Notes under the pieces: model-generated | Database searches by the model: none | What the model was told of the DNA's origin: nothing | What the model saw: the letters and a program-made list of their open reading frames with translations, nothing else | DNA from: Bacteroidales bacterium UBA4243 | GTDB lineage: Bacteria > Bacteroidota > Bacteroidia > Bacteroidales > F082 | Assembly: GCA_002396205.1 (NCBI GenBank) | Contig: DGXB01000065.1 | Location: forward strand, 1 to 49,717 | Direction of reading: 5' to 3' | Length of the DNA stretch: 49,717 bases | Translations under genes and position numbers: made by a program | In this document: piece by piece, positions 7,944 through 16,292 of the stretch | How positions within the stretch are numbered: the first letter of the stretch is position 1 | Layout of the letters: each line of letters starts with the position of its first letter

Positions 7944-10769
7944 ATGAATAAAAAGCGCAAAACCATTTGCATTCTATTGGCATTGTTAGCCATTGCAGTG
8001 CCGGCCTTGGCCGTTTTCACCGGGATGGATTTGGACGCCACCTTGGCCAACCTGCGGCGCGAACTGTTTCAAGACTACCAGCAAATCTCAGAGACACAAA
8101 GTGAGTTGCAAGAATACTATGAAGCACAGCACCGACAGATGGTGGAGGTCGCCAAGAAATGCAACGACCTGCCACTGATGCTGTATTCCCAAAAGCAGGA
8201 CTACACCTTCGACATCAGCTATGCGCTGGAGAAAGTGACCCAGGAATACGAGGACTTCAACAAGAACCGCACGCCCTACGACCGCGCCGTGACGAAGCTG
8301 AACATCGAAATCGACCGCTATGCGCGACTTATTGAAGCACTGCGCCGCCTTCCTCCCGAGTTGAAGGAAGTGGAACTGGTGCCCGACAGCCTCGCCTATC
8401 ATAACGACACATTGGACGCCCACTTGCAGCACAACGAAAGCCTCTTGGAGCAGAAGCTGTATGAACAGGTGGATCTCATCATGTCCATCATCGCAGCGCA
8501 GGACACATTGGCTAACGACTCGTTGGCCATCGGCGACAGCCTTGCCTATTTCGGCGACACAATCGATGCCCTGCTGGCTCACAACGAAACCCTCATGCAA
8601 GAGGAGCAGCCTAAGCAGGAGGACACCCTCGTTGCCCCGATGGCGGTGCAGGACACAGCTGCCAAAGAGGGAAGCACTTCGCCGTTCATCCTGAGCGAAA
8701 TGGGGCAGATGGAACGCGACTCGTGCATTTTCTACGCTTCGCAACTGCTGCGAATCTATGCCCAGACGCGCGAAGTGGTCATGGCCGACAGCACCTACTA
8801 CATCGAAGCCTGGCTGCGCATGAAGGAATCCTACGACTATGCTCAGGATTACTACAAGATCCTTCAGAAAAACGTGTTCGTGGACGGCCAAACTCCTTGG
8901 GGAACAATCCTGATGAACCCAGGTACCTATTGGCGGCAGGCCAAAAACGCCATGGCCGAGAAATTCTCCTCGAATTTCTTCCAAAAATGGTCAAACGACG
9001 GCGAATCAGGCGAAAACACCAAGGACAGCCGTTTCAACAACTCGGCCACACTGTTTTGGCTGGTGGTTTATATTTTATCCTTCTTCGTCCTTTGGGGCAT
9101 TGCCGCCTTGCTGATGCGGCTTGTCTACCGTCTCGTGAAACCACTGAATAAAGCAGTAGCCAAAGAACAAAGACGCTATATCGCACTCCTGTTGGCCTGT
9201 GTCTTGTTTATCGTGCTCAGCTACGAAACCATCTCAGACGACAGGACAGCCAAGGCCCTCAGCTTGGCGCACACCTTCATCTGCCTGCTGATGTCCATTA
9301 CGACGGCGCAGCTCATCCGTTTGGAACCCCAAAACCTCAAACACGGCATTCGAAGCTACCTGTCCACTATTTTCACGGCACTCTTCGTCATCAGCTGTCG
9401 GGCGCTTTTCCTGCCCAACGCCTTCCTGAATTTCATCTTCCCTCCCCTTCTGCTGATTATGACCGTGTGGCAGTTGATCTCCAATCTACGACGGAGCAGG
9501 CTTTCGGAGCGGACCGATGCCATCATTGGCTGGTTCTCCTTTGGCATTACCGCCATTGCCATGCTCATCAGTTGGGCCGGCTACATTTTCATGGCACTCA
9601 TCATCTTGGTTTGGTGGTTCTTCCTGCTGACTGCCATCCTTGCCATTGCCACCATTTGGCACCTGCTACTATGGTACAAAGAGCATCGCCTCGACAAGCG
9701 AGTGGAAGACTACAAGGCCAAAATCACCTATCTGTCGGGCGCAGCCAAGGAAAAGCTGTTGTTCTCAGCCACATGGTTCTACGACCTGATTCACGATGTA
9801 GTTGTCCCGCTGCTGGTGTTAGTGTTGTTCCCGCTGTGCATCCGATGGGCACTTAACATCTTTGAGTTCAACGACTTGTATCGGCAGATTTTTGTGGAGC
9901 CTTTCATCCAACACGATGGAACTGAAGGGTTCAGGGTGTCGTTGTATAACCTTCTGTTCCTTGCGGGACTGTTCTATGTGTTCCGCTATCTGAACAAGGC
10001 CATCCGAACCATCTGGCAGCAGACCCAATACAATCGCTTCCTCCGCAAGTACAACCGAAAAGCCATCCGCAACAACGAAATCAACCTCTCGTTGGGCAAC
10101 AGCCTCATCAGCGTATCCGTTTGGTTTGTTTATGTTTACATCTTCATCGTTACCCTTCAAATCCCCACCAGTTCTTTGGGGCTTATCGCAGGCGGTTTGT
10201 CAGCCGGTATCGGTATCGCGCTGAAGGACATCATCAACAACTTCGTTTACGGCATCCAGCTCATGGGCGGACGTTTGCGGGTTGGCGACTGGATTGTGTG
10301 CGACGGCGTGCGTGGTGCGGTCACCGACATCAATTACCAAACCACCCAAGTGGAGACCATCGACGGCACCACCGTCTCTTTCCTCAATGCGGAGTTGTTT
10401 GCCAAGAGCTTCACCAACCTCACCAAGAGCGACTCCTACGAGTTCCTCAGGGTGACTGTGAGCGTGGCTTACGGCACCGACATGCAACGCGTGCGCGACA
10501 TCATTGTCGAAGCCATGCAGGTGATGCGTACCAAAGACGCCTACGGACGTGAAATCGTGGAGCCGAAGAAAGGCATCTATGTGGTACTCGGAGGGTTTGG
10601 CGACAGTGGTGTTGAAGTCTACGTAAAGCAATATGTCTTGGCCGCCGAGCACATCGGTTACGCCGACCGTGCCAAGGAGGTCATCTACAACGCCCTGAAC
10701 GCCAACGGCATCACCATTCCGTTCCCGCAGCGCGACTTGCATATTATTGCCGACAACAACGAGGAGTGA
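7944..10769 (+). CDS. Large MscS-family mechanosensitive ion channel
   Basis: A 941-residue protein. It starts with a signal peptide-like stretch (CILLALLAIAVPALA), then about 350 mostly helical residues predicted to lie in the periplasm, then about ten hydrophobic segments, and ends with the conserved MscS pore and beta domain (GLIAGGLSAGIGIALKDIINN, then GDWIV, and VNITYQTT-like DINYQTTQVETIDG). This layout matches the large MscK/MscM-type members, which release solutes upon membrane tension. The periplasmic part contains a 50-residue internal duplication (DSLAY...DT.DA.L.HNE at residues 148 and 198). It is five bases downstream of a small membrane protein gene. Family assignment is firm; gating ligand, if any, is unknown. 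Confidence 0.9.
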   Translation: MNKKRKTICILLALLAIAVPALAVFTGMDLDATLANLRRELFQDYQQISETQSELQEYYEAQHRQMVEVAKKCNDLPLMLYSQKQDYTFDISYALEKVTQEYEDFNKNRTPYDRAVTKLNIEIDRYARLIEALRRLPPELKEVELVPDSLAYHNDTLDAHLQHNESLLEQKLYEQVDLIMSIIAAQDTLANDSLAIGDSLAYFGDTIDALLAHNETLMQEEQPKQEDTLVAPMAVQDTAAKEGSTSPFILSEMGQMERDSCIFYASQLLRIYAQTREVVMADSTYYIEAWLRMKESYDYAQDYYKILQKNVFVDGQTPWGTILMNPGTYWRQAKNAMAEKFSSNFFQKWSNDGESGENTKDSRFNNSATLFWLVVYILSFFVLWGIAALLMRLVYRLVKPLNKAVAKEQRRYIALLLACVLFIVLSYETISDDRTAKALSLAHTFICLLMSITTAQLIRLEPQNLKHGIRSYLSTIFTALFVISCRALFLPNAFLNFIFPPLLLIMTVWQLISNLRRSRLSERTDAIIGWFSFGITAIAMLISWAGYIFMALIILVWWFFLLTAILAIATIWHLLLWYKEHRLDKRVEDYKAKITYLSGAAKEKLLFSATWFYDLIHDVVVPLLVLVLFPLCIRWALNIFEFNDLYRQIFVEPFIQHDGTEGFRVSLYNLLFLAGLFYVFRYLNKAIRTIWQQTQYNRFLRKYNRKAIRNNEINLSLGNSLISVSVWFVYVYIFIVTLQIPTSSLGLIAGGLSAGIGIALKDIINNFVYGIQLMGGRLRVGDWIVCDGVRGAVTDINYQTTQVETIDGTTVSFLNAELFAKSFTNLTKSDSYEFLRVTVSVAYGTDMQRVRDIIVEAMQVMRTKDAYGREIVEPKKGIYVVLGGFGDSGVEVYVKQYVLAAEHIGYADRAKEVIYNALNANGITIPFPQRDLHIIADNNEE

Positions 10770-10874
10770 TTCTACATGGTTAGAAGTTAGGAGTTTGCAG
10801 TTGTCAGTTGCTGGGCTTTATTATGGATACAAAGAAGGCATCTCTTTTGAAATTGATTGGATAAGCGGCGAGTA

Positions 10875-10900
10875 ATCTGAAAATGATTATTTTCGCAGAT
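10875..10900 (+). promoter_or_regulatory. Variant promoter with overlapping dyad before the secreted protease
   Basis: TATTTTCG at 10888-10895 resembles the Bacteroidota -7 element TAnnTTTG with one change. It is embedded in an imperfect inverted repeat, ATCTG-AAAAT (10875-10884) and ATTTTCGCAGAT (10889-10900). The dyad could be an operator covering the promoter. The protease start codon is at 10929. Confidence 0.4.
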
Positions 10901-10928
10901 TGAAAGTTTGATTAAAAATTGTAATATT

Positions 10929-13028
10929 ATGAAAACCATACTCAAATCCGCTGCCATTATAGGCGTAATGCTTCTGTCCGTGTTTTCCCATGCACAGCAA
11001 GCGCCATCAAATGCCAAAAGCGAAGAAACAGCCTCCTACGTCGATAACGAACTCATCATCTGGTTGGAGCAAGGTGTGGAGGCCTCAACCTTTGCCGCAA
11101 AGTGCGATGCCGCAATCATGCCAAAAAGGCTCTTATCCAAAAGACTGAATATCTGGCTTTTCGAAATCATCGACAATAAAGAGCCAAGAGAAGAAAAGAT
11201 GCTCCGCCTGTCGAAAAGCGCCGATGTTCGGGTCATACAAAACAACCACACCAACATCAAACTGCGCGAAGCGGTTCCTGACGACTCGTATTATAACATG
11301 CAATGGGCACCAGCCATCATGAACCTTCCGCAAGCCTGGGAAGAATTCACCACTGGCGGTGTCACGGCGACGGGCGACACCATCGTTGTGGCCGTCATCG
11401 ACGGTGGCGCGGATTGGACCCACGAAGACCTCAATTGTTGGAGAAACATCCATGAAATTCCCTATAATGGCATCGACGACGACAACAATGGCTATGTTGA
11501 CGACTATCGTGGATGGAATGCCTACAACCACAATGGAACTGTAGGTGCCAACCGCCACGGCACCCATGTCTCGGGCATCATCGGAGCCGTCGGAAACAAC
11601 GGAAAAGGTGTTTGCGGCGTGAACTGGAACGTGAAAGTCATGTCCATTTGTGGGAGTTCGAGCAATGAGTCCATCGTTGTGGAGGCCTACTCGTATGCTT
11701 TGGAAATGCGGGCGCGATACAACGAAACCAACGGCGAGGAAGGTGCTTTCATCGTGGCCACCAATTCCTCTTTCGGTGTCGATTATGGGAATCCTGACGA
11801 CTATCCCATTTGGTGCTCGATGTACGACGAAATGGGCAACGTGGGCATATTGAGCTGCGGCGCCGGACCCAACATGAACGTAAACGTTGATGTGGTCGGC
11901 GATGTTCCTTCAGCCTGCCCAGGCAACTACCTGATTGGCATTACCAATACCACTTCTGCCGATGAGAAGTACGGAGGCGCCGGTTATGGCATCAACAATA
12001 TCGACCTTGGCGCACCTGGAACGAGCATCTATTCCACGACACCCAACAACGACTACGGCAACTCAACCGGGACCTCAATGGCCACCCCACAAGTTTCGGG
12101 AACCATTGCACTGATGTATGCGGCCTTGCCTTACGAAAAAATGGTAGCCTGCAAAAGCGACCCTGCCAGTTTCTGCCTTTCGGTAAAACAGTCGCTTTTC
12201 GACGGTGCCGACCATTTGCCTTCCCTCGACGGACTTGTCGCCGAAAGCAGAAGGCTCAACGCCTATGGTGCTATCGACAAGTTATTGAACGACAGCATCA
12301 TACCTTCATTGATCGGCGAAGTCAAGATTGTCGGCGATCCGGTTTTCGGGCAAACGTTGACCGCAGAGGCCGATTTGAGTTCCATGCCACCCATTCCCGA
12401 CTTTGGCGCGTTGACTTACCAATGGCGAAGAGACACAACATACATTGAAAACGCTGTATTCCAGACTTATACATTGACAGAGGACGACATAGACGAGATT
12501 ATCCGTGTACAAGTGACAGCCGAAAACTGCATCGGAAATGTGGTTTCGCCTCTTGTCGGTCCAGTGAGAAAAGCCGAGCAAACCATGCCTGAGGCTCCCC
12601 AATTGGAAAGCAACACCGAAACAAGCATCATCCTTGTCGCCATAGAGGATGGCGAGTATAACATCAATGGGGGCGCATGGCAAAGTTCTCCTTTGTTTGA
12701 AGGGCTTACGCCAGGCACGTCCTATCTTTTCACACAACGCAAAATGGAAACGCGCTCACATTATGCCTCACCCATAAGCCCCGAGGCTGAGTTTTGCACC
12801 ACACTGTATGATGCTGTTTGCGAGAACCATAGAAGCACTTTCAAACTCTATCCCAACCCAAGCAACGGATATGTGACGATTGAAGGCTTTGGCACTTTGA
12901 CCGTCGTAAACGCCATCGGTCAAACCATTCTGACAAAGGAAATCAATGGCAAAGGAAAACTGGAATTGCCCCAAGGAATCTATTTCATAAAAATGAATGG
13001 TGAGACGCGGAAAATCGTGGTGGAATGA
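10929..13028 (+). CDS. Secreted S8 subtilisin-like protease with T9SS C-terminal sorting domain
   Basis: A 699-residue serine protease. The ATG at 10929 is chosen over an upstream TTG because it gives a clean signal peptide (MKTILKSAAIIGVMLLSVFS, cleavage after HAQ). An N-terminal prodomain-like region (to about residue 125) precedes the catalytic domain with triad D158 (VIDGGAD), H210 (HGTHVSG) and S383 (GTSMATPQ). A beta-rich linker follows, and the tail contains YPNPSNGYVTIEGF...GIYFIKMNG, a type A Por-secretion sorting domain. It should cross the inner membrane by Sec and the outer membrane by the type IX system encoded at 36.1-42.3 kb. The upstream gene is 159 bases away and a promoter-like element lies at 10888, so it is probably monocistronic. 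Confidence 0.93.
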   Translation: MKTILKSAAIIGVMLLSVFSHAQQAPSNAKSEETASYVDNELIIWLEQGVEASTFAAKCDAAIMPKRLLSKRLNIWLFEIIDNKEPREEKMLRLSKSADVRVIQNNHTNIKLREAVPDDSYYNMQWAPAIMNLPQAWEEFTTGGVTATGDTIVVAVIDGGADWTHEDLNCWRNIHEIPYNGIDDDNNGYVDDYRGWNAYNHNGTVGANRHGTHVSGIIGAVGNNGKGVCGVNWNVKVMSICGSSSNESIVVEAYSYALEMRARYNETNGEEGAFIVATNSSFGVDYGNPDDYPIWCSMYDEMGNVGILSCGAGPNMNVNVDVVGDVPSACPGNYLIGITNTTSADEKYGGAGYGINNIDLGAPGTSIYSTTPNNDYGNSTGTSMATPQVSGTIALMYAALPYEKMVACKSDPASFCLSVKQSLFDGADHLPSLDGLVAESRRLNAYGAIDKLLNDSIIPSLIGEVKIVGDPVFGQTLTAEADLSSMPPIPDFGALTYQWRRDTTYIENAVFQTYTLTEDDIDEIIRVQVTAENCIGNVVSPLVGPVRKAEQTMPEAPQLESNTETSIILVAIEDGEYNINGGAWQSSPLFEGLTPGTSYLFTQRKMETRSHYASPISPEAEFCTTLYDAVCENHRSTFKLYPNPSNGYVTIEGFGTLTVVNAIGQTILTKEINGKGKLELPQGIYFIKMNGETRKIVVE

Positions 13029-13032
13029 TTTT

Positions 13033-13485
13033 TCACTCCCGCCGTTTCGAGTCCATCAAAATCGTTACTGGGCCATCGTTGAGCAGCTCCACGGCCATCA
13101 TCGCGCCGAACTCGCCGCTTTGCACTTCGCGGCCTGAGATTTCGGCCAAGCGTTTCAAGAACAATTCATAAAGCGGAATGGCCTGCTCGGGGCGGGCGGC
13201 ACGGATGAAACTGGGGCGGTTGCCCTTCTTGGTCAAGGCATGGAGCGTGAATTGGCTCACGACGAGGAAAGAACCGCCGACTTGGTTGATGTCCAAATTC
13301 ATAGAGTCGTTGCCGTCGTCGAAGATGCGGAGCTTGCTGAGCTTGGTGCAAAGCCAGTCCACATCCTCGGCAGTGTCGGCCTCCTCTATGCCGAGAAGGA
13401 TCAACATTCCGAGGCCGATTTCAGATTTCACCTTCCCGCCAATCGTGATGGAAGCGTGGGTTACTCTTTGTGCTACAATTCTCAT
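13033..13485 (-). CDS. dtd: D-aminoacyl-tRNA deacylase
   Basis: A 150-residue protein of full family length. Both diagnostic motifs are present: SQFTLHA (residues 77-83, the active-site Thr/Ser motif) and NDGPVT (136-141, the cis Gly-Pro motif). The enzyme removes D-amino acids (and glycine from tRNA-Ala) mischarged onto tRNA, a cytoplasmic quality-control step. It is the last gene of a minus-strand group amn, holA, dtd. The gap to holA is filled by a repeat hairpin (13494-13577). It converges with the protease gene, whose stop is only four bases away. Confidence 0.95.
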   Translation of the reverse strand: MRIVAQRVTHASITIGGKVKSEIGLGMLILLGIEEADTAEDVDWLCTKLSKLRIFDDGNDSMNLDINQVGGSFLVVSQFTLHALTKKGNRPSFIRAARPEQAIPLYELFLKRLAEISGREVQSGEFGAMMAVELLNDGPVTILMDSKRRE

Positions 13486-13493
13486 TTTCTTTT

Positions 13494-13577
13494 GACTTCG
13501 GGACTACGGGACTTCGAGACTAAGGGGCTTCAAAACCTGATTTGTCTCGCAGTCCCGCAGTCTCGCGTCTCGTAGTC
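13494..13577. repeat. Octamer-repeat hairpin element, copy 1 (holA-dtd gap)
   Basis: The plus strand opens with iterated GACTTCGG, GACTACGG, GACTTCGA and GAC, and closes with GTCTCGCA, GTCCCGCA, GTCTCGC, GTCTCGTA and GTC. The two arms are inverted relative to each other, so the 84-base element can form a long imperfect hairpin. Read along the minus-strand genes, its first GAC overlaps the TGA stop of holA. A related element is at 14591-14663 and a half element at 18311-18345. Confidence 0.8.
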
Positions 13578-14577
13578 AATGCATTAATTTGAAAATCATC
13601 TCTCTATACAAATCCTTCTCGCTCGTGTCGCCGCTGTCGTAGCCTTTCGACTTCATGTCGAACTCACGAAGGATGGAGATGTTGCGGATGCACATCTGTG
13701 GAGGGATGTTGCGGGCAGCAGCCAGATAGTCTTTCACGAAAAACGGACTAACACCCAGAACGCTCGCCAGGTTGCCCTGCGACTTGTCCTGCGTGCAGTG
13801 CAGCTTCATGATTTTGGTGTAATAACTATAAAGGTTGATTGCCGTCACCAAAAGCGGATTTTCCTTGGTGTTGTCGCCGAAATAGTTCACGATGCGGTTG
13901 GCTTTCAGCACGTCGCGGCTACCGATGGCATTCTGAAGCTCGAACACGTTGAAGTCCTTTGAGATACCGATGTTGCGTTCCACGTCGGCATCGTCGATGC
14001 TCTTGTTTTTGGGCAGGGAAATGATGAGTTTCTGAAGCTCGTTGGCGATTTTGTGGAGGTCGGTGCCAAGGTAGTCGGCCAACATCTGTGTGGCTTTCGG
14101 CTGAATGGAATAGCCTTTGTCTTTGAGATAGCCCTGAATCCAACCAGGTATATTGTTGTCATACAGCTTCTTCGACTCAAAGTAAACGCCTTTCTTGTCA
14201 AGTTTCTTGGCGAAAGTCTTGCGTTTGTCTAACTTCTTGTATTTGTAGACAAAAACGAGCAAAGTCGTTTCGGGCAGCGTATCCAAATAAGGCTCAAAAT
14301 TCTCCAAGTTTTTCACATCCTGCGCCTCCTTGACGATGACCACCATGCGCTCGCCCATCATTGGGAACGAGCGGGCATGGTTAGCGATGGTCTCCACATC
14401 CACGTCGCGGCCGTAGACCACAATCTGATTGAAGGCACGGTCGGCCTCGTCCAAGGCCTCGTTCTCGATGGTGTCCGAAATCATGTCGATGAAATACGGC
14501 TCGTCGCCCGTCAGGAAATAGACTGGCGCGAATTGTTTCTTGTGGATCTCGGAGAGAATCTGTTCGTAGGTTTTCAT
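13576..14577 (-). CDS. holA: DNA polymerase III subunit delta
   Basis: A 333-residue protein resembling HolA: FAPVYFLTGDEPYFIDMISDTIE at the N-terminus is the usual start of the delta subunit, followed by the AAA+-like lid and the C-terminal helical domain (YYTKIMKLH...). Delta opens the beta sliding clamp in the clamp-loader complex. The start is placed at ATG 14577 (MKTYEQIL) rather than the GTG at 14595, because the GTG lies next to the repeat element at 14591-14663 and adds no conserved sequence. The stop codon TGA (13576-13578) shares bases with the following repeat. The partner subunit delta-prime is encoded at 21543-22676. Confidence 0.9.
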   Translation of the reverse strand: MKTYEQILSEIHKKQFAPVYFLTGDEPYFIDMISDTIENEALDEADRAFNQIVVYGRDVDVETIANHARSFPMMGERMVVIVKEAQDVKNLENFEPYLDTLPETTLLVFVYKYKKLDKRKTFAKKLDKKGVYFESKKLYDNNIPGWIQGYLKDKGYSIQPKATQMLADYLGTDLHKIANELQKLIISLPKNKSIDDADVERNIGISKDFNVFELQNAIGSRDVLKANRIVNYFGDNTKENPLLVTAINLYSYYTKIMKLHCTQDKSQGNLASVLGVSPFFVKDYLAAARNIPPQMCIRNISILREFDMKSKGYDSGDTSEKDLYREMIFKLMH

Positions 14578-14590
14578 GTCTGTTGTTTTT

Positions 14591-14663
14591 GACACGAGAC
14601 ACGGGACTGCGGGACACGAGGCGAGACCAATAACTCGCGTCTCGTGTCTTGAAGTCTCGTGTC
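14591..14663. repeat. Octamer-repeat hairpin element, copy 2 (amn-holA gap)
   Basis: Plus-strand units GACACGA, GACACGG, GACTGCGG and GACACGAG run into the inverted set CTCGC, GTCTCGT, GTCTTGAA, GTCTCGT and GTC. It fills nearly the whole gap between amn and holA. Its outermost GTC overlaps the TGA stop codon of amn (14662-14664), the same arrangement as copy 1 with holA. Confidence 0.8.
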
Positions 14664-15438
14664 AGAATTTCAAGTGCTTGACGGTGATACCATTATTAAT
14701 CAATTGTCGCAGCGAGTCGATGCCGATGCGGAGGTGTTCACCAACGTAGTTCTTGCTGACGATCTTGTCGCTTTCCTCTGTCTTCACGCCTTCGGGCACC
14801 ATGGGGTTGTCTGACACCAACAGCAAGGCTCCAGTCGGGATTTCGTTGTGGAACCCGACTGTGAAAATGGTTGCCGTTTCCATATCGACGGCCATGCAGC
14901 GAATCTTGCGGAGATAGTCTTTGAATTCGTCGTCGTGTTCCCAAACGCGGCGGTTGGTGGTGTAGACCGTGCCGGTCCAATAGTCACGACCATAGTCACG
15001 AATGGTTGTGGAGATGGCCTTTTCAAGGCTGAATGCTGGCAATGCAGGCACCTCAGGCGGGAAATAGTCGTTCGAGGTACCTTCGCCACGGATGGCAGCA
15101 ATAGGAAGGATCAAGTCGCCGACCTTATTGATTTTCTTGATGCCACCGCATTTGCCGAGAAACAACACCGCCTTGGGTTGAATGGCACTCAGTAGGTCCA
15201 TGATGGTAGCGGCATTGGCGCTGCCCATGCTGAAGTTGATGATGGTGATTTCGCCGTCGGTGGCGCAAGGCATCGAGCGGTCGCGGCCCACGACTTCCAC
15301 GCCTTGCCATTCAGCAAAGCGATCGACGTAGTTCTGGAAATTGGTCAGCAGGATGTATTTCCCGAACTGGTCCAACGGCAGGCCCGTATAGCGCGGCAGC
15401 CAGTTTTCGACTATTTCTTGCTTGGTTTTCATCGTCAT
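14662..15438 (-). CDS. amn: AMP nucleosidase
   Basis: A 258-residue protein matching the short Bacteroidota form of AMP nucleosidase: MKTKQEIVENWLPRYTG at the start, FSMGSANAATIMDLL, FLGKCGGI, and the nucleoside phosphorylase-family signature MAVDMETATIFTVG with catalytic Asp near LLLVSDNPM. It hydrolyses AMP to adenine and ribose 5-phosphate in purine salvage. The start is set at 15438 (or ATG 15432) because a TACCTTTG promoter at 15452-15459 leaves only a very short leader, which excludes longer versions starting further upstream. It leads the minus-strand group amn, holA, dtd. Confidence 0.9.
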   Translation of the reverse strand: MTMKTKQEIVENWLPRYTGLPLDQFGKYILLTNFQNYVDRFAEWQGVEVVGRDRSMPCATDGEITIINFSMGSANAATIMDLLSAIQPKAVLFLGKCGGIKKINKVGDLILPIAAIRGEGTSNDYFPPEVPALPAFSLEKAISTTIRDYGRDYWTGTVYTTNRRVWEHDDEFKDYLRKIRCMAVDMETATIFTVGFHNEIPTGALLLVSDNPMVPEGVKTEESDKIVSKNYVGEHLRIGIDSLRQLINNGITVKHLKF

Positions 15439-15451
15439 GTAAATATTTGTG

Positions 15452-15459
15452 CAAAGGTA
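15452..15459 (-). promoter_or_regulatory. Promoter -7 element for amn
   Basis: On the minus strand the bases read TACCTTTG, an exact TAnnTTTG match. It lies 13-20 bases from the start codon, implying a leader of only about ten bases. Confidence 0.6.
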
Positions 15460-15621
15460 AACAATTTTCTTTAATTGGTGACATTCTGACACCACTTGAA
15501 AACGCCAATCTCTCACACAAAAAGTTGTAATCAGTTTTTCTAACCTTCTGGAAAACAACCGAAACTCTTCCAAAGAGTTTGTAATGGTCTTCTATATTGC
15601 GAAAGTTACGGATTTTCATTA

Positions 15622-15629
15622 TACTTTTG
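15622..15629 (+). promoter_or_regulatory. Promoter -7 element for the lipoprotein gene
   Basis: TACTTTTG matches TAnnTTTG; a TTG at 15597-15599 lies about 22 bases upstream. An in-frame nine-codon micro-ORF (ATG 15634, stop before 15664) sits in the leader, ahead of the gene start at 15675. Confidence 0.6.
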
Positions 15630-15674
15630 CAGCATGAATTTCGAACCAGTTACAAACACCTAAATTAAAGTTTT

Positions 15675-16148
15675 ATGAACAACAAAAAAACAAAATTCAG
15701 AACGCTGCTCGTGTTTTTGGCAGCAATGGCTTTCATGCTTCCTTGCATGACCTCATGCGAGTGGTTCTTCAATGCCGACTTCAACATCGAGAACCCATCA
15801 AACGACACCATCGTGTTCCTCGGTTGGAAAGACACAACCGGAACCACCATGACCTGTCCCTACACTTCGCCTTCGGGTGATGTCCACAGCCAGGTCAGTG
15901 TATGCTATCAAGGAAGACACGGCGGCCCTTACGGAGCCTACACCGAGGAAGAAGCCTTCAACATTTTGAAGCTTACCTACGATAGCGTGCAAATCATCCG
16001 TCGTCCAAGCAATGTAGCGACCATCACCTACCGACACGACGAACAAGCCACCGAAGCGCAGCGCTATTTCTTCACTCGTGAGGCCTGGGATGCACCCGAA
16101 GGGTCAACATACTACACCCTTAAACTTACCGATGAAATGTTCCATTAA
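15675..16148 (+). CDS. Small putative lipoprotein of unknown function
   Basis: A 157-residue protein I do not recognise. The N-terminus is a lysine-rich stretch followed by a hydrophobic core (TLLVFLAAMAFMLPCMTSC), with Cys28 the likely lipidated residue; the site has M-T-S before Cys, a loose lipobox, and Cys24 is an alternative. The mature part is short, beta-rich and includes many Thr and Tyr residues (TITYRHDEQATEAQRYFFTREAW). It has its own promoter at 15622 and is followed by a clear terminator at 16169-16206, so it is a single-gene transcript. Likely anchored to a membrane and facing the periplasm or outside. Confidence 0.7.
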   Translation: MNNKKTKFRTLLVFLAAMAFMLPCMTSCEWFFNADFNIENPSNDTIVFLGWKDTTGTTMTCPYTSPSGDVHSQVSVCYQGRHGGPYGAYTEEEAFNILKLTYDSVQIIRRPSNVATITYRHDEQATEAQRYFFTREAWDAPEGSTYYTLKLTDEMFH

Positions 16149-16168
16149 TTGAAACAAGAATTAGGATA

Positions 16169-16206
16169 AAAACGCTCCAATCGACAATGGTTTGGGGCGT
16201 TTTTCA
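16169..16206 (+). terminator. Intrinsic terminator after the lipoprotein gene
   Basis: An 11-bp stem (AAACGCTCCAA, 16171-16181, with TTGGGGCGTTT, 16193-16203, one G-U pair) is followed by a T run and lies 21 bases after the stop codon. Confidence 0.75.
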
Positions 16207-16277
16207 TTTTTTTCGCCGAAAAAAGTAAGATTCTGCGTTTTTCTGCGAGAGGAAAAGACCCGAAAGAAAAAAAGTTG

Positions 16278-16285
16278 TACTTTTG
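16278..16285 (+). promoter_or_regulatory. Promoter -7 element close to the start of the tryptophan-repeat protein
   Basis: TACTTTTG matches TAnnTTTG and ends seven bases before the ATG at 16293. If that ATG is used, the transcript would have almost no leader; a second in-frame ATG at 16320 would give a leader of about 30 bases. Confidence 0.55.
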
Positions 16286-16292
16286 CGGTGAG

